Part shown: in pieces, positions 10,541-18,594 of the stretch
Layout: the number at the start of each line of letters is the position of its first letter
Numbering within the stretch: position 1 is the stretch's first letter
Origin: SZUA-22 sp963751695
GTDB lineage: Bacteria > Bacteroidota > Ignavibacteria > Ignavibacteriales > Melioribacteraceae
Length of the DNA: 64,000 nt
Assembly: GCA_963751695.1 (NCBI GenBank)
Contig: CAVVVP010000004.1
Location: forward strand, 1 to 64,000
Direction of reading: 5' to 3'
The notes under the pieces: generated by a model
Database searches by the model: none
Told to the model about the DNA's origin: nothing
Seen by the model: the letters and a program-made list of their open reading frames with translations, nothing else
Program-made: the position numbers and the translations under genes

Positions 10541-11675
10541 TTATAATTCTCTTACACTCTCTTTAACATTTACATTTCGTTTTTTCAATTCGCCGAGAAT
10601 AAAGTTTGTGCACTCTGCATATTTTCCAATATACTCTGGTGGAGAGATTCCTATCTCATTATATAAACCTTTGGCTAGCATTCTTAATGTACAAGTAGCA
10701 GTATATCCCGTGGTGCGGGCCATAGAGATTGTCTTGGTCTCATCGTCATAGTAATCAAGCAGATCGTATTTATACTCAAACTTTTTATTCTCTTTACTGC
10801 CTGTGATAATTACTTGCAGAACAGTTAGATCCTTTTCACCCTCATTCAACTTCCATTCATCGCGCAATAATTTTTCTGCAACATCAATCGGCTTAATATA
10901 AGTACCGTTAATATTTATGGCGTTTTTATCGAACAATCCAATGTGAGAGAGGAGTCCTACTTTTTCAACATGTCCGGGAAAGCGTAAAGTTTTCTCCTTC
11001 ATATTTGGAACATCGATGGTTGTTAAAGTGTGCGTAATCCATCACTATTAAATGCTTCAAGTTGCCCAACCTTTAGGAAAATCTAATAAGCTCCAGTTCA
11101 GAAAGCGGAGGTTTTATAATAATTTTGTAATCTTCTTTCAATCGGGCTGGCCGTATGTATTCTTCAATAACATCTGATGGAGAAAAAACTGCTTTATATT
11201 CGAAAGGGGGTTTCTTAACTTGGGGAAGCCCTCCAACATAGATAGTCACATCTTCAATACTATCAAGCTTTTGAGCAACGTTACCAATTAATATATTATG
11301 TAGGCCGGGAGAAACTCCGCAATCAACAATTACTGTAACTTTTTTCTCTCTAGCAAGTTGATCAAGTTCAAAAGGATCATTTTCGTAAAAAGCTATATCA
11401 ACAACATTTTTCTCCGCCTCAATTATACTTTTCAGAGTTTCAAAACCAAGGGAGCCTGGAACAGCGTTAATAACATAATCGAACTCTTTGACAATATCAT
11501 AAATATTTTGAGGAACAGAAAGATCAATTTCAATTGTATCTATGTTCAGTCCAGAGAATTTCTCCAATGAGGAACGATCTATATCTGCAACAGTTACTTC
11601 GAACTCATTATCTTTGGCCAGATCAACTGCCATTGGAGCTCCAACTAATCCAGCTCCGAGAACTATTACTTTCAT
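10541..11675 (-). pseudogene. Saccharopine dehydrogenase-family protein, frame broken in the middle
   Basis: The N-terminal half has the Rossmann nucleotide loop VLGAGLVGAPMAVDL, then DYVINAVPGSLG, and DCGVSPGLHNILIG typical of saccharopine dehydrogenase/homospermidine synthase relatives. The C-terminal half (LRFPGHVEKVGLLSHIGLF) is the matching alpha/beta domain. Between 11,030 and 11,090 three or four single-base insertions break the frame. Removing them restores LELIDFPKVGQLEAFNSDG and LRTLTTIDVPNM. The family catalyses NAD(P)-dependent lysine/2-oxo-acid steps, and which substrate applies is not clear here. It has its own start just downstream of the terminator of the upstream sugar operon. 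Sequence error is more likely than loss of function. Confidence 0.8.
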
Positions 11676-11686
11676 AATATCCTTTC

Positions 11687-11714
11687 AAAAAAATCCCGCT
11701 GGTATACAGCGGGA
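11687..11714 (-). terminator. Rho-independent terminator of the sugar-oxidation operon
   Basis: Read on the minus strand, TCCCGCTG pairs with CAGCGGGA around a five-base loop and is followed by TTTTTTT. It begins 10 bases after the stop of the isomerase/DUF1080 gene and is a strong intrinsic terminator. Confidence 0.85.
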
Positions 11715-11723
11715 ATATGAAGT

Positions 11724-13154
11724 TTACTTCAATTCTTTAACAAAAACATTTCGGAAACTTATCTTCGCATGACTATCATGATTTTGCAAACCAATATAAC
11801 CTTTCATAGAGAACTCTTTAATCTTACCGCGAGGCTCCATTTTCCAGTTGTTTACTTCCTTTCCATTAAGCTCAATAGTTACTTCGTCATTAACTACAGT
11901 TATCTTATAATGATTCCAATCTCCCGTTGAGTTAGAAGCATGAATTTTTGCTGGTTCTGCATCATAAACAGCACCCATAGTATGCTTGGTTAAAACATCG
12001 CTATCGTTAATTTGAATTTCAAAAGACTTATTGATGTAGTCATTATTTATTACAACATCTGGAATTCTATAGAACACACCAGAGTTCGTATTACTCGCAT
12101 GACATTTGAATTCAAGATCTAAAACAAAATCTTCATACGCTTGAGCACTATACCATAGAAGCCCCATTCCACCTTCACCAGTCAAAACTCCAGTATTTTC
12201 ATCTAAAGTAAAATAACCTGGTCCATAATGATTCCAACCATGCTTATCGTAAGAACCTCTCCAGTTTTGGAATAGATCTTCGTAACCTTTGTAATAGGTG
12301 ATTGACTCAATATATTCCAATCCCTCTTTGATAGGGGGAGAAGGATTCATTGCATCCGAACCGCGTTCATGCTCAACAGAGAATGATCCTTTATAATTCA
12401 TCAGAGTTAATTGGGCAAGAATGTCATGTACATTAGCTTTCCCCGTTCCAAAAGGGACATCTTCTGCTTCTTTAACTCCAAATTGATCAAGGTCTTTTAA
12501 ATGAACATTTAATAAGCGGTCTCCAGCGTATCTTATAGCATCAACAGGATCAATGCCTGAACGCAGCCAATGTCCGGTGTCTCCGGCAATACCGATCCTC
12601 TTATCCAGACCACGAATATTATTCATCACAATTTCTGGGCTCCAATACTTGGAGGGTTTTGCATGATTATGAACCGCAACCATAATATTGTATTCTTTGA
12701 CCAACTCTTCAATAAATTTATAGTCGTCATACTTGGGCTCAATAACGATAATTTTAATTCCCATAGTTTTTGCAAATTCAAATGTAGGTCTTGCTGCTTC
12801 TTTAGACTGATCAAAATTAGTAACACCAAATGCTTTGAGCGTTATCCCATGCTTTTCTAAAGCGTCTTTTGCAGCCTTAATATCCTCCTCTGGCATACCT
12901 GGTCCGAATGCAACATCCTTGTCTGGATATACTTTTTGACCTGGATAAGCTTCGAGCCACTTAACTCCCAGCTCTTCTACCTTTGGTAATGTTTCCATAA
13001 AAGAAAATTTGCGGAATGTCCAGCACTGCATTGCAACTGGTATCTCTTTGATTTTGACATCTTTATAATAAAGACGTTCAGATTTGTTCTGTCCTACGAT
13101 CATTGAAGTTCCAAAGATCGTTAAGGTTAGGAGTGTGTTCAATACTTTTTTCAT
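11724..13154 (-). CDS. Exported fusion: sugar isomerase/epimerase (TIM barrel) plus 3-keto-disaccharide hydrolase (DUF1080)
   Basis: A signal peptide (MKKVLNTLLTLTIFGTSM) leads into an AP-endonuclease-2-type TIM barrel, about residues 35-255. It carries candidate metal ligands in IIVIEPKYDD, VAVHNHAKPS, GDTGHWLRSG, LNVHLKD and FSVEHE. Residues about 280-475 form the DUF1080 concanavalin-like sandwich (YFTLDENTGVLTGEGG, GLLWYS, NSGVFYRIP, GYIGLQNHD). DUF1080 proteins act as 3-keto-glycoside lyases/hydrolases, and related barrels hydrate the keto-glucal product. One chain carrying both would couple successive steps in the periplasm. I chose the ATG just before the signal peptide, since an upstream in-frame ATG overlaps the preceding gene. 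It is the last gene of a three-gene operon, 13 bases after the Gfo/Idh gene. Confidence 0.87.
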   Translation of the reverse strand: MKKVLNTLLTLTIFGTSMIVGQNKSERLYYKDVKIKEIPVAMQCWTFRKFSFMETLPKVEELGVKWLEAYPGQKVYPDKDVAFGPGMPEEDIKAAKDALEKHGITLKAFGVTNFDQSKEAARPTFEFAKTMGIKIIVIEPKYDDYKFIEELVKEYNIMVAVHNHAKPSKYWSPEIVMNNIRGLDKRIGIAGDTGHWLRSGIDPVDAIRYAGDRLLNVHLKDLDQFGVKEAEDVPFGTGKANVHDILAQLTLMNYKGSFSVEHERGSDAMNPSPPIKEGLEYIESITYYKGYEDLFQNWRGSYDKHGWNHYGPGYFTLDENTGVLTGEGGMGLLWYSAQAYEDFVLDLEFKCHASNTNSGVFYRIPDVVINNDYINKSFEIQINDSDVLTKHTMGAVYDAEPAKIHASNSTGDWNHYKITVVNDEVTIELNGKEVNNWKMEPRGKIKEFSMKGYIGLQNHDSHAKISFRNVFVKELK

Positions 13155-13167
13155 TTGTGATTTCCTA

Positions 13168-14418
13168 TTATTTATTTTTTGGATTCCATTTGCCTTGTGC
13201 AACTTTAGGGATATAAGTATCTAAATCTGGAGGAGGAAATGCTATGGTTCGTTCTTCATCAGCACTTTTATATGCGGTCATTAACAACTCAGTTACATTA
13301 ACACCATCACTGAAGTTTTCTTCTGGACGTTTGCCATTCAGAAAAGATTGAACCATGTGTCGATTTTCATTATCATAACCATATGCATTCTCTTCATTAG
13401 CCACAATCGGCATCAGACCAACTTCAGCATTTTGCTTTTCAACAAGATCTTCACCTGTTTCACCTTTTATGTCTCTGCTGATAAAAAGTTTCATATCCGT
13501 ATCAAGAGAATTTATGGCAAGTGAATACTCAGGTCCGAGCACTTCCATACTGAGTCGTAAACCAGCACCAACATAAGCCCAGGAGGTTGTTGTTTCAACT
13601 ATTAGCCTTTCACCATTATCATCTTTGTATTCTATGACAGAACGAGCATAATCTTCAGCTGGACGATTCTCATAATCCAACTTACCATTGCTGCTATCTG
13701 CAAGTCTTTTTGCATAACGAGGACCTTGCCATTTTAAGCAATCAGTATGCGCTGTAACTTTTATCGGGGTCAAACTTTCTCGAGATTTGTTTGGATCAGT
13801 TAAGAGATACCTGGCGACCTCAACTGAATGACACATCATATCGTTAAGAACACCACCACCTTGAAGTTCACCTTCCCAGAACCATGGCATGTGAGGACCG
13901 CTGTGCTCTTCAGCCGCTCTTGCTAAATAAGGTCTGCCGGCTAATTCAGCTCCTCTCGCCCAAATTAGTTCTTTCCCCCGCATAGTTGAAGGGGAAAACA
14001 ATTGATCTTCAAGATATCCATCAAGAAGATTTACACGCTGTGCAAGCTCAAGCATTTTTTTAGCTTCGGCTACATTTCGTCCAAGAGGTTTTTCACATGC
14101 TACACCAATAAGTTCGCCCTTACCCGATTCAATTGAGCTAACAATTTCTTCCATTATTTCTAATCGAGTAAAGTTTGGAGCAAGTATCCAAACTGCGTCT
14201 ATGTTTGGATCAGAAACCATTTCAGCAACAGATGAGTAAACTTTTGGTTCTCCAACTCCAAGTTGTTTAACGAGAGCAGCAGCTTCATTTGCAGCCTCTA
14301 AATTTTTATCAACAATTCCATTAATATCCCCATCTCTGACAGAGATCCAGGATCGGATGTGAAATCTTCCTATAAATCCTGTCCCAATAAATCCAACACT
14401 TAATCTTTTCTTCGACAT
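13168..14418 (-). CDS. Gfo/Idh/MocA-family NAD(P)-dependent sugar oxidoreductase (cytoplasmic)
   Basis: The 416-residue product has an N-terminal Rossmann fold (VGFIGTGFIGRFH), the family catalytic Lys in ACEKPLGRN, and a C-terminal alpha/beta domain with conserved His in NDMMCHSVEVARYL. No signal peptide or Tat motif is present, unlike the two paralogues of the divergent operon, so it should work in the cytoplasm. The family oxidises or reduces sugar hydroxyls, including C3 of glycosides. The middle position in the operon, between the transporter and the isomerase/DUF1080 fusion with gaps of 13-17 bases, suggests a role on the same substrate. The exact sugar and redox direction are not readable. 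Confidence 0.88.
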   Translation of the reverse strand: MSKKRLSVGFIGTGFIGRFHIRSWISVRDGDINGIVDKNLEAANEAAALVKQLGVGEPKVYSSVAEMVSDPNIDAVWILAPNFTRLEIMEEIVSSIESGKGELIGVACEKPLGRNVAEAKKMLELAQRVNLLDGYLEDQLFSPSTMRGKELIWARGAELAGRPYLARAAEEHSGPHMPWFWEGELQGGGVLNDMMCHSVEVARYLLTDPNKSRESLTPIKVTAHTDCLKWQGPRYAKRLADSSNGKLDYENRPAEDYARSVIEYKDDNGERLIVETTTSWAYVGAGLRLSMEVLGPEYSLAINSLDTDMKLFISRDIKGETGEDLVEKQNAEVGLMPIVANEENAYGYDNENRHMVQSFLNGKRPEENFSDGVNVTELLMTAYKSADEERTIAFPPPDLDTYIPKVAQGKWNPKNK

Positions 14419-14435
14419 TGTAAAAATCCTTAAAA

Positions 14436-15644
14436 TTATTCTATACTAGTTTTTTTCTGATCCTTAAAGAGTGAAGCGAAAAAGATCATCACAATTGAAG
14501 CAAATATCGCTGGAATTATCCAGAATACTTTCCAATCGGCTAAAGTTTCTGCACTTGGCTGAATAGTGTTAAATATATATCCAGCAATTTGAGCACCGAT
14601 CAACATTCCTAATCCATAGGTTGCAAGAATAACGAATCCTTGCGCTTGTCCTCTAATATCGATTGGAGCAACTTTATCAACATAAATAAATCCCGCTACG
14701 AAAAAGAAATCATAACAAATCCCATGAAGTACTACCCCCGAAATTATCATCCAGACAACAGTATCTTCGGCTCCAAGTGCAAATAGAACATATCTTAGAA
14801 CCCATGCACCCATACCTATTAATAAAATTCTCTTCACACCTAAAATTGGAAAAAGAAGAGGTAGTACAAGAATAAATAATGCTTCTGACATTTGTCCAAA
14901 AGATGAAATAAACGCTGGATTTTCAAATTGGGTGTTCTCTAGAAACACAGGGGCATAAGCGTAATAAACTGCTAAAGGTATACTTATTAAAAACGAGCTA
15001 ACGATAAATACAATAAAAGGTTTTGTATTTAATTTCTTAATAGCATCAATACCAATAATTTTCCGGAATGAGGATACTTCACCTTTTGCTGGCGGGGGAG
15101 TATGAGGAAGCGTAAAGCTAAAAAATCCCATTATTAAACTAGCTATCCCTGCAACTTTTAGTGGGAGAGATGTTTCATCAGCTCCTAAAACTTTGCTCAC
15201 AAATATTCCGGCAGCTATCCATCCAAGTGTTCCAAATACTCTAATAATTGGAAAATCTTTCTCTTGATCATTCAAATGAGAAAAAGAAAGAGAATTAGTT
15301 AATCCAACAGTTGGCATATAAGTTAACATGTTGAGAAGAAGTAAAAGTATAAACAATGTAGGTGATGCGGATTGTCCTTCGGCAGCAAATGGAGATAAAA
15401 TCAATGCTACACCACCTATCAAATGGAGTACACCAAGAACCTTTTCTGTTGCAAAAAATCTGTCAGCGATCATTCCTAAGAAAAAGGGGGAAACAATAGC
15501 AGCGATTGGACTAACCGTATATGCCCAATGTATAACAGATGACATACCATTTGCATTCATATAATTTCCAACAGTTACATACCAAGATCCCCAAATTGCA
15601 TATTGAAGAAACATCATGATTGAAAGACGAACTTTGATATTCAT
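14436..15644 (-). CDS. MFS transporter of the nucleoside/H+ symporter (NupG-like) type
   Basis: The 402-residue integral membrane protein has about 12 hydrophobic helices. It begins LSIMMFLQYAIWGSWYVT and has FLGMIADRFFATEKVLG in the first cytoplasmic loop, both characteristic of the nucleoside:H+ symporter family in the Major Facilitator Superfamily. In Bacteroidota and relatives such transporters are often found with Gfo/Idh and sugar-isomerase genes, so a sugar or keto-sugar is a plausible cargo here. It is the promoter-proximal gene of the minus-strand operon, and the divergent operon starts 216 bases away. Confidence 0.85.
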   Translation of the reverse strand: MNIKVRLSIMMFLQYAIWGSWYVTVGNYMNANGMSSVIHWAYTVSPIAAIVSPFFLGMIADRFFATEKVLGVLHLIGGVALILSPFAAEGQSASPTLFILLLLLNMLTYMPTVGLTNSLSFSHLNDQEKDFPIIRVFGTLGWIAAGIFVSKVLGADETSLPLKVAGIASLIMGFFSFTLPHTPPPAKGEVSSFRKIIGIDAIKKLNTKPFIVFIVSSFLISIPLAVYYAYAPVFLENTQFENPAFISSFGQMSEALFILVLPLLFPILGVKRILLIGMGAWVLRYVLFALGAEDTVVWMIISGVVLHGICYDFFFVAGFIYVDKVAPIDIRGQAQGFVILATYGLGMLIGAQIAGYIFNTIQPSAETLADWKVFWIIPAIFASIVMIFFASLFKDQKKTSIE

Positions 15645-15860
15645 TTGAACCTTACTAAAAGTGTTGAAAAAGATATACTAATTTATGAATCAAAATATTA
15701 AATTGGACTGACAAATTTTATTTTATTATATTACAAGTCAAGTAAAACGATTGTTCTTAATATAAATCCATTATTATTCAATTTCCAGCTGATTTTAAGT
15801 TCTTATTTATGCAACATAAATCTATAGCTAATTTTATTTTCCCATCTGTGAGGATAACTA
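15645..15860. promoter_or_regulatory. Divergent promoter region of the two sugar-oxidation operons
   Basis: This 216-base AT-rich gap separates the first genes of two oppositely directed operons with related content, so it must hold promoters for both, probably under common control. A Shine-Dalgarno-like GTGAGGA lies before the plus-strand ATG. I see no strong palindrome that would identify an operator. Confidence 0.5.
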
Positions 15861-17210
15861 ATGAAACAGAAAAATCAAAAACTAAATGAATCAAAATTTG
15901 GAATGAGCAGAAGGAGTTTTATAGGTAAAACTTCACTTGCCGCTGCTGCAATAACAATAGTTCCGCGTCATGTGTTAGGTGGTCAAGGTTATACAGCACC
16001 GAGTGATAAATTAAATATTGCATGTATTGGAATTGGTGGAAAAGGGAATTCTGATTCTGCTGCGATGGCAGGTGAGAATGTTGTTGCATTGTGTGATGTA
16101 GATGATATAAGAGGTGCAGAAACTAGGGAAAGATATCCAAATGCAAGATTTTACGAAGATTATAGAGTATTATTTGATAAAGAGAAAGTAGATGCTTGCA
16201 CTATAAGTACTCCAGATCATACTCATGCTGTAATTGCAATGGCAGCTATGAAAAGAGGAATTCATGTTTATGTACAGAAACCTCTCACTCACACGGTTGA
16301 AGAAGCAAGAGTTCTTGCAAAAACTGCAAAGGAAAATAACATTGTTTCTCAGATGGGTAACCAAGGACACGCTGGCGATGGTGCAAGATTAGTGAATGAA
16401 TGGATTGCAGATGATGCAATTGGCGATGTTAGAGAAGTTCACTCATGGACAAACAGACCTATTTGGCCACAAGGTGATGTGGCTAGGCCAGAAGAAATTC
16501 CATCACTACCAAATTATCTAAATTGGAACCAGTGGTTGGGGCCAGCACCTTACAGACCTTATCATCCGGCATATCATCCATTTGCATGGCGCGGATACTG
16601 GGATTTTGGAACAGGAGCTTTAGGTGATATGGGAGCTCATATTTTAGATCAACCTTTCTGGGCACTAGATCTTGATTATCCAGACACTGTTCACGCAACT
16701 TCAACTGATTTTAATGATGAGATGTTTCCTTTAGGTTCAATAGTTACTTGGACTTTCCCAGAAAAAGATGGTCGTTCACCACTAAAGCTCGTTTGGTACG
16801 ATGGTGGCTTACTTCCTCCAAGACCAGCAGAGCTTGAACCTGGTAGAAAAATGGGTTCATGCATTTATTATGGAGAAGATGGCATGCTTATGCATGACAC
16901 TTATGGCAACAGCCCGCGTCTAATCCCTGAGACAGCAATGCGCGAATATGATGTTCCAGAAAAAACTATACCTAGATCACCTGGAATTTATGAAGAATGG
17001 CTCGAAGCGATTAAAAATGGTGGGAAAAGCACAACTGATTTTTCATATTCATCAAAGTTAACAGAAACAATGCTACTTGGAAATATCGCAATTAGAATGA
17101 AAGAAAAAAATACTATTCTTGAGTATGATGGTAAGAAAGGTGAATTTACAAATATACCTGAAGCAAATGAATTACTCTCTAAAGAATATAAAAATGGATT
17201 TGAACTTTAA
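15861..17210 (+). CDS. Tat-exported Gfo/Idh/MocA-family oxidoreductase
   Basis: The N-terminus carries a twin-arginine signal (SRRSFIGKTS, then an Ala-rich stretch and VPRHVLGG). This implies folding with bound cofactor in the cytoplasm before export. The Rossmann loop is ACIGIGGKGNSD, and the family Lys is in VYVQKPLTHT. The C-terminal domain has GDMGAHILDQPFW with the conserved His and Asp. Size (449 residues) and the WxGxAPYRPYHP region (QWLGPAPYRPYHPAYHP) fit the large secreted Gfo/Idh group common in Bacteroidota and Planctomycetota. It probably oxidises a sugar in the periplasm with tightly held NAD(P), as known for glucose-fructose oxidoreductase. It is the first gene of an operon that continues with a paralogue and a multihaem cytochrome. 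Confidence 0.9.
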   Translation: MKQKNQKLNESKFGMSRRSFIGKTSLAAAAITIVPRHVLGGQGYTAPSDKLNIACIGIGGKGNSDSAAMAGENVVALCDVDDIRGAETRERYPNARFYEDYRVLFDKEKVDACTISTPDHTHAVIAMAAMKRGIHVYVQKPLTHTVEEARVLAKTAKENNIVSQMGNQGHAGDGARLVNEWIADDAIGDVREVHSWTNRPIWPQGDVARPEEIPSLPNYLNWNQWLGPAPYRPYHPAYHPFAWRGYWDFGTGALGDMGAHILDQPFWALDLDYPDTVHATSTDFNDEMFPLGSIVTWTFPEKDGRSPLKLVWYDGGLLPPRPAELEPGRKMGSCIYYGEDGMLMHDTYGNSPRLIPETAMREYDVPEKTIPRSPGIYEEWLEAIKNGGKSTTDFSYSSKLTETMLLGNIAIRMKEKNTILEYDGKKGEFTNIPEANELLSKEYKNGFEL

Positions 17211-17230
17211 CATTATTAATTAGAATTATT

Positions 17231-18574
17231 ATGGAAAAGCAAAAACAAAACAACTACAACAGACGTGATTTTATTAAAACTTCAGCAGCAGTTGGGGCGG
17301 GGATATTAGTTGCACCTTATATTAAAACCTCTGCTCAGAATTCAATTTCAAATGACCTCAACGTTGCGCTTCTTGGAACTGGAGCAGAAGGACAAGTTTT
17401 AATGAATGCATGTCTAAAAATTCCAAATATTAAATTCAAAGCTGTTTGCGATATTTGGGAAGATTACAACCTTAAAAGAGCATATAGACTATTAATGAAA
17501 TACGGACATGAACTAAACGCATACGTTGACTATAAAGAAATGCTTGCTAAAGAAAAAGACTTGGATGCAGTAATTGTTGCTACTCCAGACTTCTGGCATG
17601 CGCAGCATTCTGTTGATTCAATGAATGCTGGTCTTCATGTTTATTGTGAGAAGGAAATGTCCAATACGCTCGAAGGTGCAAAACAAATTGTAAATGCTGC
17701 CAAAAGAACTGGAAAGATTGTTCAGATAGGACATCAACGACGAAGCAATCCTTATTATATTCACTCTTATTATAACTTGATAGAGGAAGCGAAAGTTCTG
17801 GGTAAGATAACTACAGTTAATGGTCAATGGAATCGTGCTGTTCAACCCGATAATGGTTGGCCAAAGAAGTTTGAGATTCCAGTACCGATACTAAAAAGAT
17901 ATGGATACAAAGATATGCAACAGCATCGTAACTGGAGATGGTATCGAGGACTCGGCGGCGGACCAATTGTTGACCTAGGTTCCCATCAAATTGATATCTA
18001 TAATTGGTTTATTGGTGCTCATCCTTCTTCAGTAATTGCCAGCGGCGGAACTGACTACTATGATAAAAAAACTCACGAATGGTATGATACTGTTTTAGCG
18101 ACATTTAAGTATAAAACAGATCAGGGAATTGTAAGAGCATTCTATCAAACAATTACAACAAATAGTAATCAGGGTTATTTTGAAACTTTTATGGGTGATC
18201 AAGGTGCTTTAACTATTTCTGAATCTGCTGGTAGAGTTGGAGTTTATAAAGAAGCTACAGCTCCAGTGTGGGATAAGTGGGTCGAAAAAGGATATTTGAA
18301 TGCTCCTGAGGAAACTGAGAAGAAAGAGAATACTGCTGCAGTTCTTGATGTTCGCGAAACCGTTGCTCCACCAAAATATACACTGCCGATAGAATTCAAT
18401 GACCCGTATCACAAACCTCATCTTGAGAATTTCTTCAATACAATTCGAGGTAAAGATACATTGAATTGCCCGGTTGAAGTCGGTTACGAAACAGCAGTTG
18501 CTGTATTAAAAGTTAATGAAGCAATTAAAGCTAAACGTGAAATTAAATTCAATCCAAGTGAATTTGTAATTTAG
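17231..18574 (+). CDS. Second Tat-exported Gfo/Idh/MocA-family oxidoreductase
   Basis: The signal is a twin-arginine type (NRRDFIKTSAAVGAGILVAP). The Rossmann loop is VALLGTGAEGQ. The EKP motif is altered to CEKEMSNT, keeping the Lys but replacing Pro with Glu. The C-terminal domain has GPIVDLGSHQIDIYNWF with conserved His and Asp. At 447 residues it matches the exported group. It is clearly diverged from the preceding gene, with which it is spaced by 20 bases, so the two may act on different sugars or form a hetero-oligomer. It precedes the multihaem cytochrome gene by 20 bases, which is the main reason to suspect electron transfer out of the active site. Confidence 0.9.
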   Translation: MEKQKQNNYNRRDFIKTSAAVGAGILVAPYIKTSAQNSISNDLNVALLGTGAEGQVLMNACLKIPNIKFKAVCDIWEDYNLKRAYRLLMKYGHELNAYVDYKEMLAKEKDLDAVIVATPDFWHAQHSVDSMNAGLHVYCEKEMSNTLEGAKQIVNAAKRTGKIVQIGHQRRSNPYYIHSYYNLIEEAKVLGKITTVNGQWNRAVQPDNGWPKKFEIPVPILKRYGYKDMQQHRNWRWYRGLGGGPIVDLGSHQIDIYNWFIGAHPSSVIASGGTDYYDKKTHEWYDTVLATFKYKTDQGIVRAFYQTITTNSNQGYFETFMGDQGALTISESAGRVGVYKEATAPVWDKWVEKGYLNAPEETEKKENTAAVLDVRETVAPPKYTLPIEFNDPYHKPHLENFFNTIRGKDTLNCPVEVGYETAVAVLKVNEAIKAKREIKFNPSEFVI

Positions 18575-18594
18575 TTGAATCTGAGATATCCCTT

